A DNA stretch of 60,928 bases from an uncultured Alphaproteobacteria bacterium (GCA_944392205.1 CALXVV010000010.1:1-60928), one strand, 5' to 3'; counted from the first letter of the stretch, positions 42,660 to 51,439 are shown. Numbers and translations are program-made. The notes: generated by a model from the letters alone, not told the origin.

Positions 42660-44480
42660 ATGCCGATTAGAATTCTGCCATCAAATCTTGTGAACCAGAT
42701 TGCCGCCGGAGAGGTGGTCGAGAGGCCGGCGTCCGTTGTCAAAGAGCTGGTGGAAAACGCCATAGATGCCGGCGCCACCAGTATTGAGGTGCGCTTGAAT
42801 GAGGGTGGTAAAACTTTAATTACCGTAACCGATAACGGCAAAGGGATGAGCAAAGAGGAGCTTGCTTTGGCTGTTGAACGCCATGCAACCTCCAAGTTGC
42901 CGGATGACAACCTTTTTAACATCAATTTTTTAGGTTTTCGAGGGGAGGCGTTGCCCTCTATTGCCTCAGTTGCCAGGCTTTCTATTATCAGCAGGATAAA
43001 AGATGCCGACAGTGCCTGGAAAATTGAGGTTAACGGCGGCCAAAAGTCTGAGGTTGTTCCCGCTGCGCAATCTCAAGGCACCAGAATCGAAGTGCGTGAT
43101 TTGTTTTTTGCCACGCCGGCTCGTTTGAAATTTTTGAAAACAGCTGCGCATGAGGCTGCTCAATGTTCGGATATTTTGCAAAGAATCGCTCTGGCTAATC
43201 CTTCTATTGCTTTCAGCCTCTATGAAAATGATCGTAAAAAATTTTCTTTGCCAGCTTGCAACGGCGATTTGTTTGATGCCAGATTGGCCAGAATATCAGC
43301 TATTATGGGGCGCGAGTTTGGCGAAAATTCTATTCTTATCAGCGCAGAACGAGAAGGTGTTAAGATTAGCGGTTATATCTCCTTGCCGACACTTAATAAG
43401 GCAAATTCTCTTTCACAGTTTTTGTTTGTTAATAATCGGCCGGTGCGGGATAAATTGTTGCTTGGTGCCATCCGTGGTGCATATCAGGATGTTTTGGCTT
43501 CGGGCAGGTATCCGCTTTGTGCATTGTTTTTTGATGTGGAGCCGCAACTTGTAGATGTAAACGTTCATCCGGCCAAAGCAGAGGTCCGTTTTTATGATAA
43601 TGCGTTGGTCAGAGGGCTATTGGTTTCATCTATTCGCAATGGGCTTAATCTTCATGCCAACAGGACTTCTAACGTTTTGAATCTGGAACAGCTTGTTAAC
43701 GATAAAATCCCCAATTTTCAAAGTCCTTTGTCGGAAGAGAATAGATTGGAAGAGAGTGTTTCTTTGGGAGAGTTTTTACCTCGCCAGGCTATGAATTTTG
43801 CTTATCGGCCTCAGCCTAAACGCCAAGCAGAATTGCCGGAATTGGAGCATAAGTTTTCCGTCAGGGTGGAGAATGTCGAGGATGAAATTTCGCGCAGCGA
43901 TGTCGGGCCTTTAGGCTTGGCAAAGGCGCAGTTTCATGATACATATATCATATCGCAAAGCGAAGACAGCATCATCATTACCGACCAGCATGCCGCCCAT
44001 GAGCGAATTGTGATGGAAAAACTCAAGGCAGGTTTAAAGTCTGGCCATGTGGCTACCCAAATGCTTCTTATTCCTGAGGTGGTTGATTTGCCTGCGGCGG
44101 AGAAAACGAGGATTTTGGACGCCGCTGAAGATTTGGCCAAGCTTGGACTCGTGTTAGAGGAATTTGGCACCACAGCGGTTATCGTGCGTGAAATTCCGGC
44201 ACTTTTGGGGAATACGGATGTTAAAAAGCTGGTTGAAGATGTTGCCGAGCAAATGGCAGAGTGGGGCAGTGGCTTTGAGTTGACAGAAAAACTTCATTTG
44301 GTTTGTGCGACAATTGCTTGCCATGGCTCGGTTAGAGCCGGAAGACGCCTAAATGTGGAGGAAATGAACCAACTTCTGCGCGATATGGAGAAAACACCAC
44401 ATTCGGGTCAATGCAATCATGGGCGTCCGACTTATGTGGAATTGAAAATTACAGATATTGCAAAATTGTTTGATAGGTAG
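42660..44480 (+). CDS. mutL: DNA mismatch repair protein MutL
   Basis: 606-aa MutL. The N-terminal GHKL ATPase shows ELVENAIDAGA, DNGKGM, GFRGEALPSIASV and GTRIEV. The C-terminal domain has the endonuclease metal motif DQHA-X2-E-X4-E (DQHAAHERIVME) and CNHGRP, so this MutL should nick DNA, as in bacteria lacking MutH. The start at 42660 has GAGAG upstream and gives the canonical MPIRILP. The ORF extends upstream only through the end of pgi. Confidence 0.96.
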   Translation: MPIRILPSNLVNQIAAGEVVERPASVVKELVENAIDAGATSIEVRLNEGGKTLITVTDNGKGMSKEELALAVERHATSKLPDDNLFNINFLGFRGEALPSIASVARLSIISRIKDADSAWKIEVNGGQKSEVVPAAQSQGTRIEVRDLFFATPARLKFLKTAAHEAAQCSDILQRIALANPSIAFSLYENDRKKFSLPACNGDLFDARLARISAIMGREFGENSILISAEREGVKISGYISLPTLNKANSLSQFLFVNNRPVRDKLLLGAIRGAYQDVLASGRYPLCALFFDVEPQLVDVNVHPAKAEVRFYDNALVRGLLVSSIRNGLNLHANRTSNVLNLEQLVNDKIPNFQSPLSEENRLEESVSLGEFLPRQAMNFAYRPQPKRQAELPELEHKFSVRVENVEDEISRSDVGPLGLAKAQFHDTYIISQSEDSIIITDQHAAHERIVMEKLKAGLKSGHVATQMLLIPEVVDLPAAEKTRILDAAEDLAKLGLVLEEFGTTAVIVREIPALLGNTDVKKLVEDVAEQMAEWGSGFELTEKLHLVCATIACHGSVRAGRRLNVEEMNQLLRDMEKTPHSGQCNHGRPTYVELKITDIAKLFDR

Positions 44481-44493
44481 GGCAGGTGGTTAA

Positions 44494-45333
44494 ATGTTTG
44501 GTGCTGTTATTGGTGATATTGTTGGTTCAGTTTATGAATGGAATAATGTTAAATCTAAGGATTTTGATTTTTGGCCGTCTAATGCCCAGTTTACAGATGA
44601 TACAATACAAACCATGGCTTGTGCAGATTGGCTAATCAATGGCGGAAATCCAAGAGATTATCTGAAAAAATGGGGAAAAAGATATTGTAAGGGAGATGTG
44701 TTCGGACATAGTTTTTTTTCTCCCGGATTTATGAAGTGGTTGGAGGAAGATAATAATTATACTTATCACGCTCATACAAATGGAGCTGTAATGAGAATAA
44801 GTCCTGTACCGTTTTTGAATAGAAATAATGATTATGCCTTAAAACAGGCAATGGAAATAACAAGTGTAACACATGATCATGAAGATAGTTATAAAGCAGT
44901 TAATGCTTATGTAAAGACAATGTTGTGTTTATTTGATGGTGTTAGCACTGATAAAATAAGAAACAGGATAGAAAATGATTTTGGATATGATATGAATAGA
45001 AATGTTGATCAAATTAGATTAAATAATAATAAATTTTATTATTCTTGTGAGAAAACTGTTCCAGAAGCAATTATATGTGCGTTGGAAGCAACTGATTTTG
45101 AAGATGCAATTCGTAATGCAGTTTCTTTGGGTGGTGATAGTGATACACTTGCTTGTATGAGCGGAGCTTTGGCTGAAGCCCGTTTCGGAATTCCAGAGCA
45201 AATAGCTGAAAAAGCCATTACATATTTAGATAATAATGTAAAATTGATGTTAAAAAAAATGTATGATGTTGCGCCAAAATCAAAAGATTTTTTGAAAATA
45301 AGATTAAACTTAAAGGATAATTGTAATGGTTAA
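44494..45333 (+). CDS. ADP-ribosylglycohydrolase family protein (DraG-like)
   Basis: 279-aa protein with the DraG-family metal ligands: GAVIGDIVGSVYEW at the N-terminus, FTDDT (about residue 33) and GGDSDTLACMSGALAEA near the C-terminus. The family removes ADP-ribose from Arg, Asp or nucleic acid targets. Its base composition is clearly more AT-rich than its neighbours, with many AAT/ATT/TTA codons, which suggests recent transfer. It begins 13 nt after mutL and its end overlaps the ZIP transporter start by 8 bp, so it seems inserted into an existing mutL-ZIP unit. No matching ADP-ribosyltransferase is seen in the window. Confidence 0.9.
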   Translation: MFGAVIGDIVGSVYEWNNVKSKDFDFWPSNAQFTDDTIQTMACADWLINGGNPRDYLKKWGKRYCKGDVFGHSFFSPGFMKWLEEDNNYTYHAHTNGAVMRISPVPFLNRNNDYALKQAMEITSVTHDHEDSYKAVNAYVKTMLCLFDGVSTDKIRNRIENDFGYDMNRNVDQIRLNNNKFYYSCEKTVPEAIICALEATDFEDAIRNAVSLGGDSDTLACMSGALAEARFGIPEQIAEKAITYLDNNVKLMLKKMYDVAPKSKDFLKIRLNLKDNCNG

Positions 45334-46105
45334 TCAGCAACTTATTGAAGGGTTTGAGGCAGCCTTAATTGCCGGGCTTATTACCGGGGTAGGTGGTTTT
45401 TGTATTTTCTTGAAAAAGAAATACCTGAAATCAGAAATTAATTTGTTGCTTAATGTGGCAGCAGGAATCATGCTGGCTGCGTCTTTTTTCTCCTTGCTGG
45501 TTCCGTCCATGCATGAGATTATAACTGAAGCCCAAAATATATATTTAAGTGCTTTTGAGTATGCCTTTGCTGTCTTTGTCGGCGTTTTGTTGGTGTGGAT
45601 TTTGAATATTGTTATTCCGCATGAGCATAATTCCATGGGGCACCATGGACCACATTTTGATATCCGGAAGGCTTGGCTATTTATTATCGCCATTACTTTG
45701 CATAAGTTACCGGAAGGTTTGGCTGTGGGTGTGGCTTTCGGGGCTGAGGAGTTTGTTAATCCGCTTTCCTTGGTAATTGGAATTGCCGCTCATAATATTT
45801 CGGAGGGTTTGACTATCGCTATATCTTTGGTGGCTGCCGGAAACTCAAGACTACGCGCCGCTCTGACGGCTTGTGCTATTGGTTTGGTGCAGCCGTTAGG
45901 GGCAATTGTCGGTTTGTTCTTTATGGGAATCAGCTTCAATATTGTTCCCTACGGAATGGCTTTGGCCGGAGGAACACTCTTGTTTGTGGTGGTAAACGAG
46001 ATTTTGCCGGAAACCTATGGTACCAAAGAAACAAGTCGCTCGGCAGCCGCCGTATTCTTGGGCTTTATCGCTATGACGTATCTTACCATTGTCTTTGGTG
46101 AGTAG
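45326..46105 (+). CDS. ZIP-family metal transporter
   Basis: 259-aa inner-membrane protein with eight hydrophobic helices. The metal-binding helices carry HKLPEGLAVGVAFG and HNISEGLTIAISLVAAG, the ZIP signature for Zn/Fe/Mn transport. A His-rich loop (HEHNSMGHHGPHFD) between helices 3 and 4 is typical. It overlaps the ADP-ribosylglycohydrolase end by 8 bp, and its own end overlaps the convergent M48-like peptidase by 23 bp. Substrate and direction cannot be decided from sequence. Confidence 0.92.
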   Translation: MVNQQLIEGFEAALIAGLITGVGGFCIFLKKKYLKSEINLLLNVAAGIMLAASFFSLLVPSMHEIITEAQNIYLSAFEYAFAVFVGVLLVWILNIVIPHEHNSMGHHGPHFDIRKAWLFIIAITLHKLPEGLAVGVAFGAEEFVNPLSLVIGIAAHNISEGLTIAISLVAAGNSRLRAALTACAIGLVQPLGAIVGLFFMGISFNIVPYGMALAGGTLLFVVVNEILPETYGTKETSRSAAAVFLGFIAMTYLTIVFGE

Positions 46106-46937
46106 TTTGGTTGGAAAAAACAGTCTTTGTCCAATTTTCTTTTTTCATATGTTGTTGTAGAATAGGGGGGACTGTGTTGGATCGATTATGAGAGCCTGCT
46201 GATATATTTTCCAAGGTTTTTAGTCTGTTCGTTGCTGACGGATGATCATCATTAGAATCATCTTGATTACGGGTAGAAGATGCCATTTTTAGTAAGCTAC
46301 TAAATTGAGAAGTGTCATACCCGGCGCCTTCGGCGACACTTTTTCCTACAATATCGCAAAAAAGTTCAACAGCTTTACAATTTATTCCTGGTATTTTTCC
46401 CTGGGGAGGACGGGCTTGTTGTTCAATGATATGTCCTAGTTCATGTCCTAGTACCAAGGCAATTGTACCAGCATCACATTGGGTAAACATTCCTGCTTGA
46501 AAAGCTATTTCTCTACTTCCATCATCTTTTGTTGTTGCGAAGGCGTCAGCTTTTTCATTTTGGATTATTCGAAATGAAATTTTCCGTTGTTGACGTAAGT
46601 TTCTTATTTCTTGATTGATGCTATTTGGTCCATCGCAAAAACGATTGAGAATTTCTTCAAGATATTTACATCCTTCTATGTGTTGAATGCTGTTTTGTGG
46701 AAAATAAATCTGTTCTCTGGATCTTGCAAAACCGTTGTCTTGATTAAGTCGATTCAAGATAAGTCCTTGATTTTTTTTGATATTTATGGATATGAGCTTT
46801 TTTTGGATCGGAGATATTGTAGGATAATCATATTTATTGAATATGGAAACAATATGCGCAGCAAGATTAAAGTCTTTTACTTCTGTAAGGTAATTTCTTG
46901 ATATACCTCGTAATTTATCTATATCTTTAGTTTCCAT
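46083..46937 (-). CDS. Cytoplasmic M48-like zinc metallopeptidase
   Basis: 284-aa protein without signal peptide or membrane segment. It has an HExxH zinc motif (VLGHELGHIIEQQ, about residue 165), a third-ligand block AVELFCDIVG, and the DDHPSATNRLKTLENI block seen in M48 peptidases after the third ligand. The N-terminal 90 residues are unassigned. The last 40 are rich in Gln, Asn, Ser and His. Most M48 proteases are membrane-bound or exported; a soluble, apparently cytosolic one is less usual. Composition is AT-rich and unlike core neighbours. The stop overlaps the ZIP transporter end. Confidence 0.8.
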   Translation of the reverse strand: METKDIDKLRGISRNYLTEVKDFNLAAHIVSIFNKYDYPTISPIQKKLISINIKKNQGLILNRLNQDNGFARSREQIYFPQNSIQHIEGCKYLEEILNRFCDGPNSINQEIRNLRQQRKISFRIIQNEKADAFATTKDDGSREIAFQAGMFTQCDAGTIALVLGHELGHIIEQQARPPQGKIPGINCKAVELFCDIVGKSVAEGAGYDTSQFSSLLKMASSTRNQDDSNDDHPSATNRLKTLENISAGSHNRSNTVPPILQQHMKKENWTKTVFSNQTTHQRQW

Positions 46938-47031
46938 GATGGTCCTCTTTTACCATACTTCTCTTTTATTGTAACATTTTTTTTAAAGTTTGTATAGGAT
47001 ATTCATTTATACTTTTTTTGAAAAAAAGTTA

Positions 47032-47060
47032 TTGACGATAACTTAAAGTTCGGATAAATA
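47032..47060 (+). promoter_or_regulatory. Promoter of tRNA-Ser
   Basis: TTGACG (47032-47037, 5/6), a 17-nt spacer and TAAATA (47055-47060) lie 19 nt before the tRNA 5' end. The -10 match is weaker than the -35. Confidence 0.45.
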
Positions 47061-47078
47061 TATCTGCGTTGCTTTGCT

Positions 47079-47166
47079 GGAGAGTTGGCAGAGTGGTAAT
47101 GCAGCGGATTGCTAATCCGTCATCGTGAATAACGATGCACAGGTTCGAGTCCTGTACTCTCCGCCA
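47079..47166 (+). tRNA. tRNA-Ser (GCT)
   Basis: Class II tRNA of 88 nt: acceptor GGAGAGT/ACTCTCC, anticodon stem with loop TTGCTAA (anticodon GCT), a long variable arm (CATCGTG...CGATG), a T-arm CAGGTTCGAGTCCTG, discriminator G and an encoded CCA. A strong terminator follows directly. It stands just before the SNF2-like/IbrA/IbrB operon. Confidence 0.96.
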
Positions 47167-47170
47167 CTTC

Positions 47171-47202
47171 AAACCGCCTTTGATTTTCAAAGGCGGTTTT
47201 TG
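47171..47202 (+). terminator. Terminator of tRNA-Ser
   Basis: A 13-bp stem (AAACCGCCTTTGA/TCAAAGGCGGTTT) with a T-run begins 5 nt after the CCA end. Confidence 0.9.
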
Positions 47203-47313
47203 TATTGACGTTTTTTTTCTTGGGTTACATAATATGTTATATATGGGGCCGGATTTGTGATGGAATTTGGTTCTTATTTGATTTTCTTTGTGAGTTTACC
47301 AGCAAGTGTCTTC

Positions 47314-47319
47314 TATAAT
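47314..47319 (+). promoter_or_regulatory. Possible -10 box of the SNF2-like/IbrA/IbrB operon
   Basis: A perfect TATAAT lies 51 nt before the first gene. No good -35 is at 16-18 nt; TTGTGA lies 20 nt upstream. The gap between the tRNA-Ser terminator and the gene holds nothing else recognisable. Confidence 0.35.
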
Positions 47320-47370
47320 TAGGACTTAGCTTTATATGCTGAGCTTTTTAATCATTGTTGGTGATGAACT

Positions 47371-48612
47371 ATGCAAAAACGGAAAAAATACAAAGTTTTT
47401 GACCAAACTAAGGGTGGAATTGTTTTTGTCAGAAACCATGCCAAAAGAGTGAAAATTGCTTTGGAGGTGGCTAAAAGATACCAAAAGCAATGGGATTATC
47501 TTTTGTGGTTGGCTTCAGCAACTTCTTTGGATGTTGAGATTTATAAAAATAAAATTATTTCAAAAATTGAAGATGGTGCCAAAAGATGTAAGTTTTTTTC
47601 TTTTGAAGAAATATCTTTGCAGAATCAACCTTATTTGCAGCTTTATGATCTGGCATCTGAAAATAGGGTCTTTTGTGTGGTCGATGATTGCCTAAATGTT
47701 AAAAACATGGCTTCAGGCAGAACGAAAAGATTGCTTTCCATGCAGGCTAAATTTGATTTTAGGCTTTTGCTTTCTGAAAATCCGGTGTGCAGAGGATTGA
47801 GAGATGTTTATGCCTTGATGCAGTTAATGGATACATCCATTTTGAATATGACGGAAACTCAGTTTTCTAATTTGTTTATGCCTTTTTATACTGATGATTT
47901 TGATGTTTCTAAGCGTTGGTCTAAGCCTAAATTTGAGCGCCAGGCCATGAAACTCTTAAGGCCATATGTTTTGTTTTGTGACTTGGGCGATAATCTTAAA
48001 ATTAATTATCATGAATATTGGTTTGATTTGACTGATAAAGAAAAAAAGGCTTATCAGGAGGATAAAGAACGTTTTTTGCAGGGAAAAATGAGGGTGTTGT
48101 TTCTGCAGGCAATTCAAGAGTTTCAATATCTTTACACAATTTGCAGTGCAAAGGTTAAAAAATTGGCTGAATTGCTTAATGATTTTCGGCAAAAAGGTGA
48201 AAAGGTTATTATTTATACCAAATATTTGGGCGAAATTAAATTTTTAAGAGAATCAGGCCTGTTGAGGGGTAAAAAATATGTGATTATGTCGGGGATGAGT
48301 GACAGAAAAAAAGCTGCCCAGCGGTTTGAGGCTGATTATGATATTATGATTTGCACATATAAGGTTGAAATTCCAAGACTGGTCTTGAAAGGTTGTGCAA
48401 ATTTGGTATACTTCTCTCAGACTTTTGACTATAAAGATAAAACTCGAGTGTTGTCTAGGTTTTATTGTGATGATGAATTGTCCTTGAATGTTTTTGATTT
48501 CTGGGTGAATACCAGGTTAGAAACTTTGATGAAGGATAATCTGTCTCGCAAAAAAGAATTGTTGAAAAGTGTTTGTAAATTAATGTCTGCTGGCGAGGTT
48601 GACTGTTTATGA
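47371..48612 (+). CDS. Degenerate SNF2-like helicase-related protein
   Basis: 413-aa protein whose layout matches a SNF2 ATPase with eroded motifs. CVVDDCLNVKNMASGRTKRL (about residue 102) is in the position of DExH-xxKN-S-R-K; RLLLSENPVCRGLRDVYALM (about 131) matches the LLTGTPxxN-ELYSLL segment. The second half (about 270-380) looks like a helicase C-terminal lobe (KVIIYTKYLGEIKFLRES, YVIMSGMSDRKKAAQRF, NLVYFSQTFDYKDKTRVLSRF). There is no Walker A GxGKT, and DExH is DDCL, so ATP hydrolysis is unlikely. It overlaps the IbrA-like gene by 4 bp, so it is the first partner of a three-gene unit. The call rests on motif order, not strong identity. Confidence 0.8.
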   Translation: MQKRKKYKVFDQTKGGIVFVRNHAKRVKIALEVAKRYQKQWDYLLWLASATSLDVEIYKNKIISKIEDGAKRCKFFSFEEISLQNQPYLQLYDLASENRVFCVVDDCLNVKNMASGRTKRLLSMQAKFDFRLLLSENPVCRGLRDVYALMQLMDTSILNMTETQFSNLFMPFYTDDFDVSKRWSKPKFERQAMKLLRPYVLFCDLGDNLKINYHEYWFDLTDKEKKAYQEDKERFLQGKMRVLFLQAIQEFQYLYTICSAKVKKLAELLNDFRQKGEKVIIYTKYLGEIKFLRESGLLRGKKYVIMSGMSDRKKAAQRFEADYDIMICTYKVEIPRLVLKGCANLVYFSQTFDYKDKTRVLSRFYCDDELSLNVFDFWVNTRLETLMKDNLSRKKELLKSVCKLMSAGEVDCL

Positions 48613-49910
48613 AAATATATCATGATCAAAATGTTTATGATGCAACACAAGAAAGGCTTAAATTTGCTTTTGAAAATTTTGATAATATCTATGTTTCTTT
48701 CTCCGGAGGAAAAGACAGCGGTCTTTTGTTGAGTTTGGTTTTGGATTATAAACGCCGTCATAACATAAAGAAAAAAATAGGTGTTTTTCATCAGGATTTT
48801 GAGGCGCAATACCAACTGACATCAGAATATGTTTCAAAAATGTTTGATGATAATATCGACGATATAGAGCCTTATTGGGTTTGCTTGCCGATGGGATCTC
48901 GTTGCGCGGTAAGTAATTATCAGATGTATTGGTATCCATGGGATGATGAGAAAGAAGCTCTTTGGGTTAGGCCTATGCCGGACAAGCCATATATCATTAA
49001 TTTAAAAAATAATCCGTTTGAGTTTTATCAATATAAAATGCCGCAGGAGGATTTGTATGCCGAGTTTGCAAAGTGGTATGCCAATCATCATGAAGGTACA
49101 ACCATTTGTATGGTCGGAATCAGGGCTGACGAATCTATTAATCGTTATCGTGCCTATGCCAATGTTCGTAAAACGTTGATGAAAAATTCTCAATGGACGA
49201 CCCAACTGGCACCAAATCTTTATAATGCTTACCCGATTTATGATTGGACCACTAAAGATGTTTGGATTGCCAATGCTAAGCAGGGTTTTGAGTATAACAA
49301 AATTTATGACCTTTTTTATCGGGCCGGTGTGCCTATTAGCCAAATGCGGGTTTCCAGTCCTTATCATGAAACGGCAAAGGAAAGCCTTAATCTTTATCGA
49401 GTGTTGGAGCCTGCCACCTGGGTTAAGGTTGTTTCTCGTGTTCATGGTGCTAATTTCGCCGCAATGTATGGCAATACCAAGCTTATGGGCGTGGGAAAGA
49501 TAACTTTGCCAAAAGGGCATACCTGGCGCAGCTATGTTAAATTTTTGTTGGCTACTTTGCCAGATAATATCAGGCAAAACTATATTAACAAGTTTAAAAC
49601 CTCTATCCGTTTTTGGTGGAAAAAAGGGGGTGTCGTCAGCCCAGAGGCTATTGAAGAGTTGGAACAGTGCAATTACCATATTCTGAATAATGGCAAGAGC
49701 AATTATCATTCGGTTAAAGATAGAATCAGATTTTTGGGAACGCCGGATGACACAGATGATATTAAATCCACGATTGACATTCCTTCTTGGAAGAGAATGG
49801 CTATTTGTATATTGAAAAACGATCATTTGTGCAAATATATGGGCTTTTCCCAGACTAAAAAACAAACTATGCGTGAGAAGGAATTGATTGAAAAGTATAA
49901 AAGTCTATAA
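48609..49910 (+). CDS. IbrA-like PP-loop (PAPS reductase-family, DUF3440) protein
   Basis: 433-aa cytoplasmic protein. The PP-loop ATP pyrophosphatase motif SFSGGKDSGLLLSLVLDY (about residue 31) is intact, followed by GVFHQDFEAQY, GIRADESINRYRAY and a C-terminal DUF3440 region (about 260-430). IbrA and its partner IbrB were first known from E. coli, where they influence expression of immunoglobulin-binding genes; the chemistry is unknown. PP-loop enzymes of this class include DndC, which puts sulfur into DNA. The IbrB-like gene follows after 9 nt and the SNF2-like gene overlaps upstream. Confidence 0.9.
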   Translation: MKIYHDQNVYDATQERLKFAFENFDNIYVSFSGGKDSGLLLSLVLDYKRRHNIKKKIGVFHQDFEAQYQLTSEYVSKMFDDNIDDIEPYWVCLPMGSRCAVSNYQMYWYPWDDEKEALWVRPMPDKPYIINLKNNPFEFYQYKMPQEDLYAEFAKWYANHHEGTTICMVGIRADESINRYRAYANVRKTLMKNSQWTTQLAPNLYNAYPIYDWTTKDVWIANAKQGFEYNKIYDLFYRAGVPISQMRVSSPYHETAKESLNLYRVLEPATWVKVVSRVHGANFAAMYGNTKLMGVGKITLPKGHTWRSYVKFLLATLPDNIRQNYINKFKTSIRFWWKKGGVVSPEAIEELEQCNYHILNNGKSNYHSVKDRIRFLGTPDDTDDIKSTIDIPSWKRMAICILKNDHLCKYMGFSQTKKQTMREKELIEKYKSL

Positions 49911-49919
49911 AAGGATATT

Positions 49920-50438
49920 ATGATGAAGAAATTTACCAGCCCTGTTTATAATGTTATAGCCGTTCCCGTAGAGAAGGTACGGGCTAACGACTACAATCCA
50001 AACCGAGTGGCCCCGCCGGAAATGCGCCTTTTGGAGCTTTCTATTTGGGAAGATGGTTTCACCCAGCCGGTTGTGTGTTATTATGATAAAAATGCCGATG
50101 AATATATTGTGGTGGATGGTTTCCATCGTTATACCATTATGAAAACGAGCGAGCGTATCTATGCCAGAGAGAGAGGAATGCTGCCGGTGGTGGTTATTGA
50201 TAAAGATTTGGGCGAAAGAATGGCTTCTACCATCAGGCATAACCGTGCCAGAGGGAGCCATAGTGTGGATCTGATGAGCAATATCGTGGCTGAGCTCTTG
50301 GAAATGGGCAAAAGCGATGGATGGATTTGTAAAAATATCGGAATGTCTGCCGATGAGCTCTTGCGTCTTAAACAAGTGACCGGGTTGGCCGCTCTGTTTA
50401 GGGATGAAGAATATTCTCACAGTTGGACCGTAAAATAA
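49920..50438 (+). CDS. IbrB-like ParB-domain protein
   Basis: 172-aa protein with a ParB/Srx-fold N-terminal domain: YNVIAVPVEKVRANDYNPNR, WEDGFTQPVVCYY, VDGFHRYTIMK (the ParB box II-like GxHR) and RHNRARGSHSVDLMSNIV. A short helical C-terminal region (about 115-165) may hold a helix-turn-helix. It is the standard partner of IbrA. ParB-fold enzymes bind and hydrolyse CTP or act as nucleases or kinases; which applies here is unknown. AAAAGGATAT precedes two ATG codons. Last gene of the three-gene operon. Confidence 0.9.
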   Translation: MMKKFTSPVYNVIAVPVEKVRANDYNPNRVAPPEMRLLELSIWEDGFTQPVVCYYDKNADEYIVVDGFHRYTIMKTSERIYARERGMLPVVVIDKDLGERMASTIRHNRARGSHSVDLMSNIVAELLEMGKSDGWICKNIGMSADELLRLKQVTGLAALFRDEEYSHSWTVK

Positions 50439-50513
50439 TTTTTTTCTCCTCTCTTTAAGAGTTGTTGTCTTACGTTTATATTTTGTATGCTGTAAACGTG
50501 AGAGGAGAATTTT

Positions 50514-51437
50514 ATGAAAAACGTAGTATTGAATAATGATGTAAATATTCCCATTTTGGGACTCGGCACTTGGCTTGCAAAGCCCGGTGAGGTTTATCAG
50601 GCCGTGCGTTGGGCCATTAAAATCGGTTATCGTCATATTGATTGTGCCGCAATTTACGGTAATCAGTCAGAAATCGGACAGGCTATCTTTGATGCCATTC
50701 ATGAGGACAATATAAAAAGAGAAGAACTTTTTATTACCTCAAAACTTTGGAATGATTCCCATGCACCGCAAGACGTGCGTCCGGCTTTCAAGAAAACTCT
50801 GGAAGAGCTGAAGCTTGATTATCTTGATTTGTATCTAATCCATTGGCCGGTGGCTCAAGCCAAAGGTACGCAAATGCCGCAAAACGACCAAGATTGGGTT
50901 CCTTTGTCTCAACAGCCTTTGGAACTTACTTGGGCAGAGATGGAACATCTTTATAATGAGGGACTTATTAGGGCTATCGGTGTTTCTAATTTTAACCAGG
51001 AACATATTGATAATCTGATTAAAAAGGCTGAAATTGTGCCCGCTGTTAACCAGGTTGAATGTCATCCATTCTTGCAACAAAATGCTCTGATTGAATATTG
51101 CCGCGCCAATAATATTGCGGTAACGGCTTATTCTCCGCTTGGAGCTCAGCCCAAAGACGGGAAAGAAAGTGTCTTGCAGAATCCTCTTATTGTTGAAATT
51201 GCAACTAAATTAAATGCGACGCCGGCTCAAGTCGTTTTGGCTTGGCAGATGCAACGAGGTATTATTGTTATTCCTAAGTCTGTTCATGAGGCTCGCTTGA
51301 GAGAAAATTTTGTTTCATCGGTTCTTGTTTTAGATGAGGACGATATGAGGCAAATTGCTTCACTCGACAAAGGGTATCGTTTTATTGACGGGAAAAGTTT
51401 TCTAAATTCCGCAGCCGGATATTCGCAAATTTGGTAG
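50514..51437 (+). CDS. Aldo/keto reductase
   Basis: 307-aa NADPH-dependent oxidoreductase of the AKR superfamily. It has GYRHIDCAAIYGNQSEIG (catalytic Asp and Tyr), LFITSKLWND (catalytic Lys), LYLIHWP (catalytic His), GVSNFNQEHI and the cofactor-binding VIPKSVHEARLREN. The closest general type is AKR5-like 2,5-diketogluconate/methylglyoxal reductases. GAGAGGAG precedes the ATG. It is monocistronic and convergent with lpxK, with 2 bp between the stop codons. Confidence 0.93.
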   Translation: MKNVVLNNDVNIPILGLGTWLAKPGEVYQAVRWAIKIGYRHIDCAAIYGNQSEIGQAIFDAIHEDNIKREELFITSKLWNDSHAPQDVRPAFKKTLEELKLDYLDLYLIHWPVAQAKGTQMPQNDQDWVPLSQQPLELTWAEMEHLYNEGLIRAIGVSNFNQEHIDNLIKKAEIVPAVNQVECHPFLQQNALIEYCRANNIAVTAYSPLGAQPKDGKESVLQNPLIVEIATKLNATPAQVVLAWQMQRGIIVIPKSVHEARLRENFVSSVLVLDEDDMRQIASLDKGYRFIDGKSFLNSAAGYSQIW

Positions 51438-51439
51438 TA

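Noticed and set aside
47079-50440. Integrated island with attL at tRNA-Ser
   Set aside because: I could not find a repeat of the tRNA-Ser 3' end downstream of the IbrB-like gene, and there is no integrase. Position after a tRNA alone is not enough.
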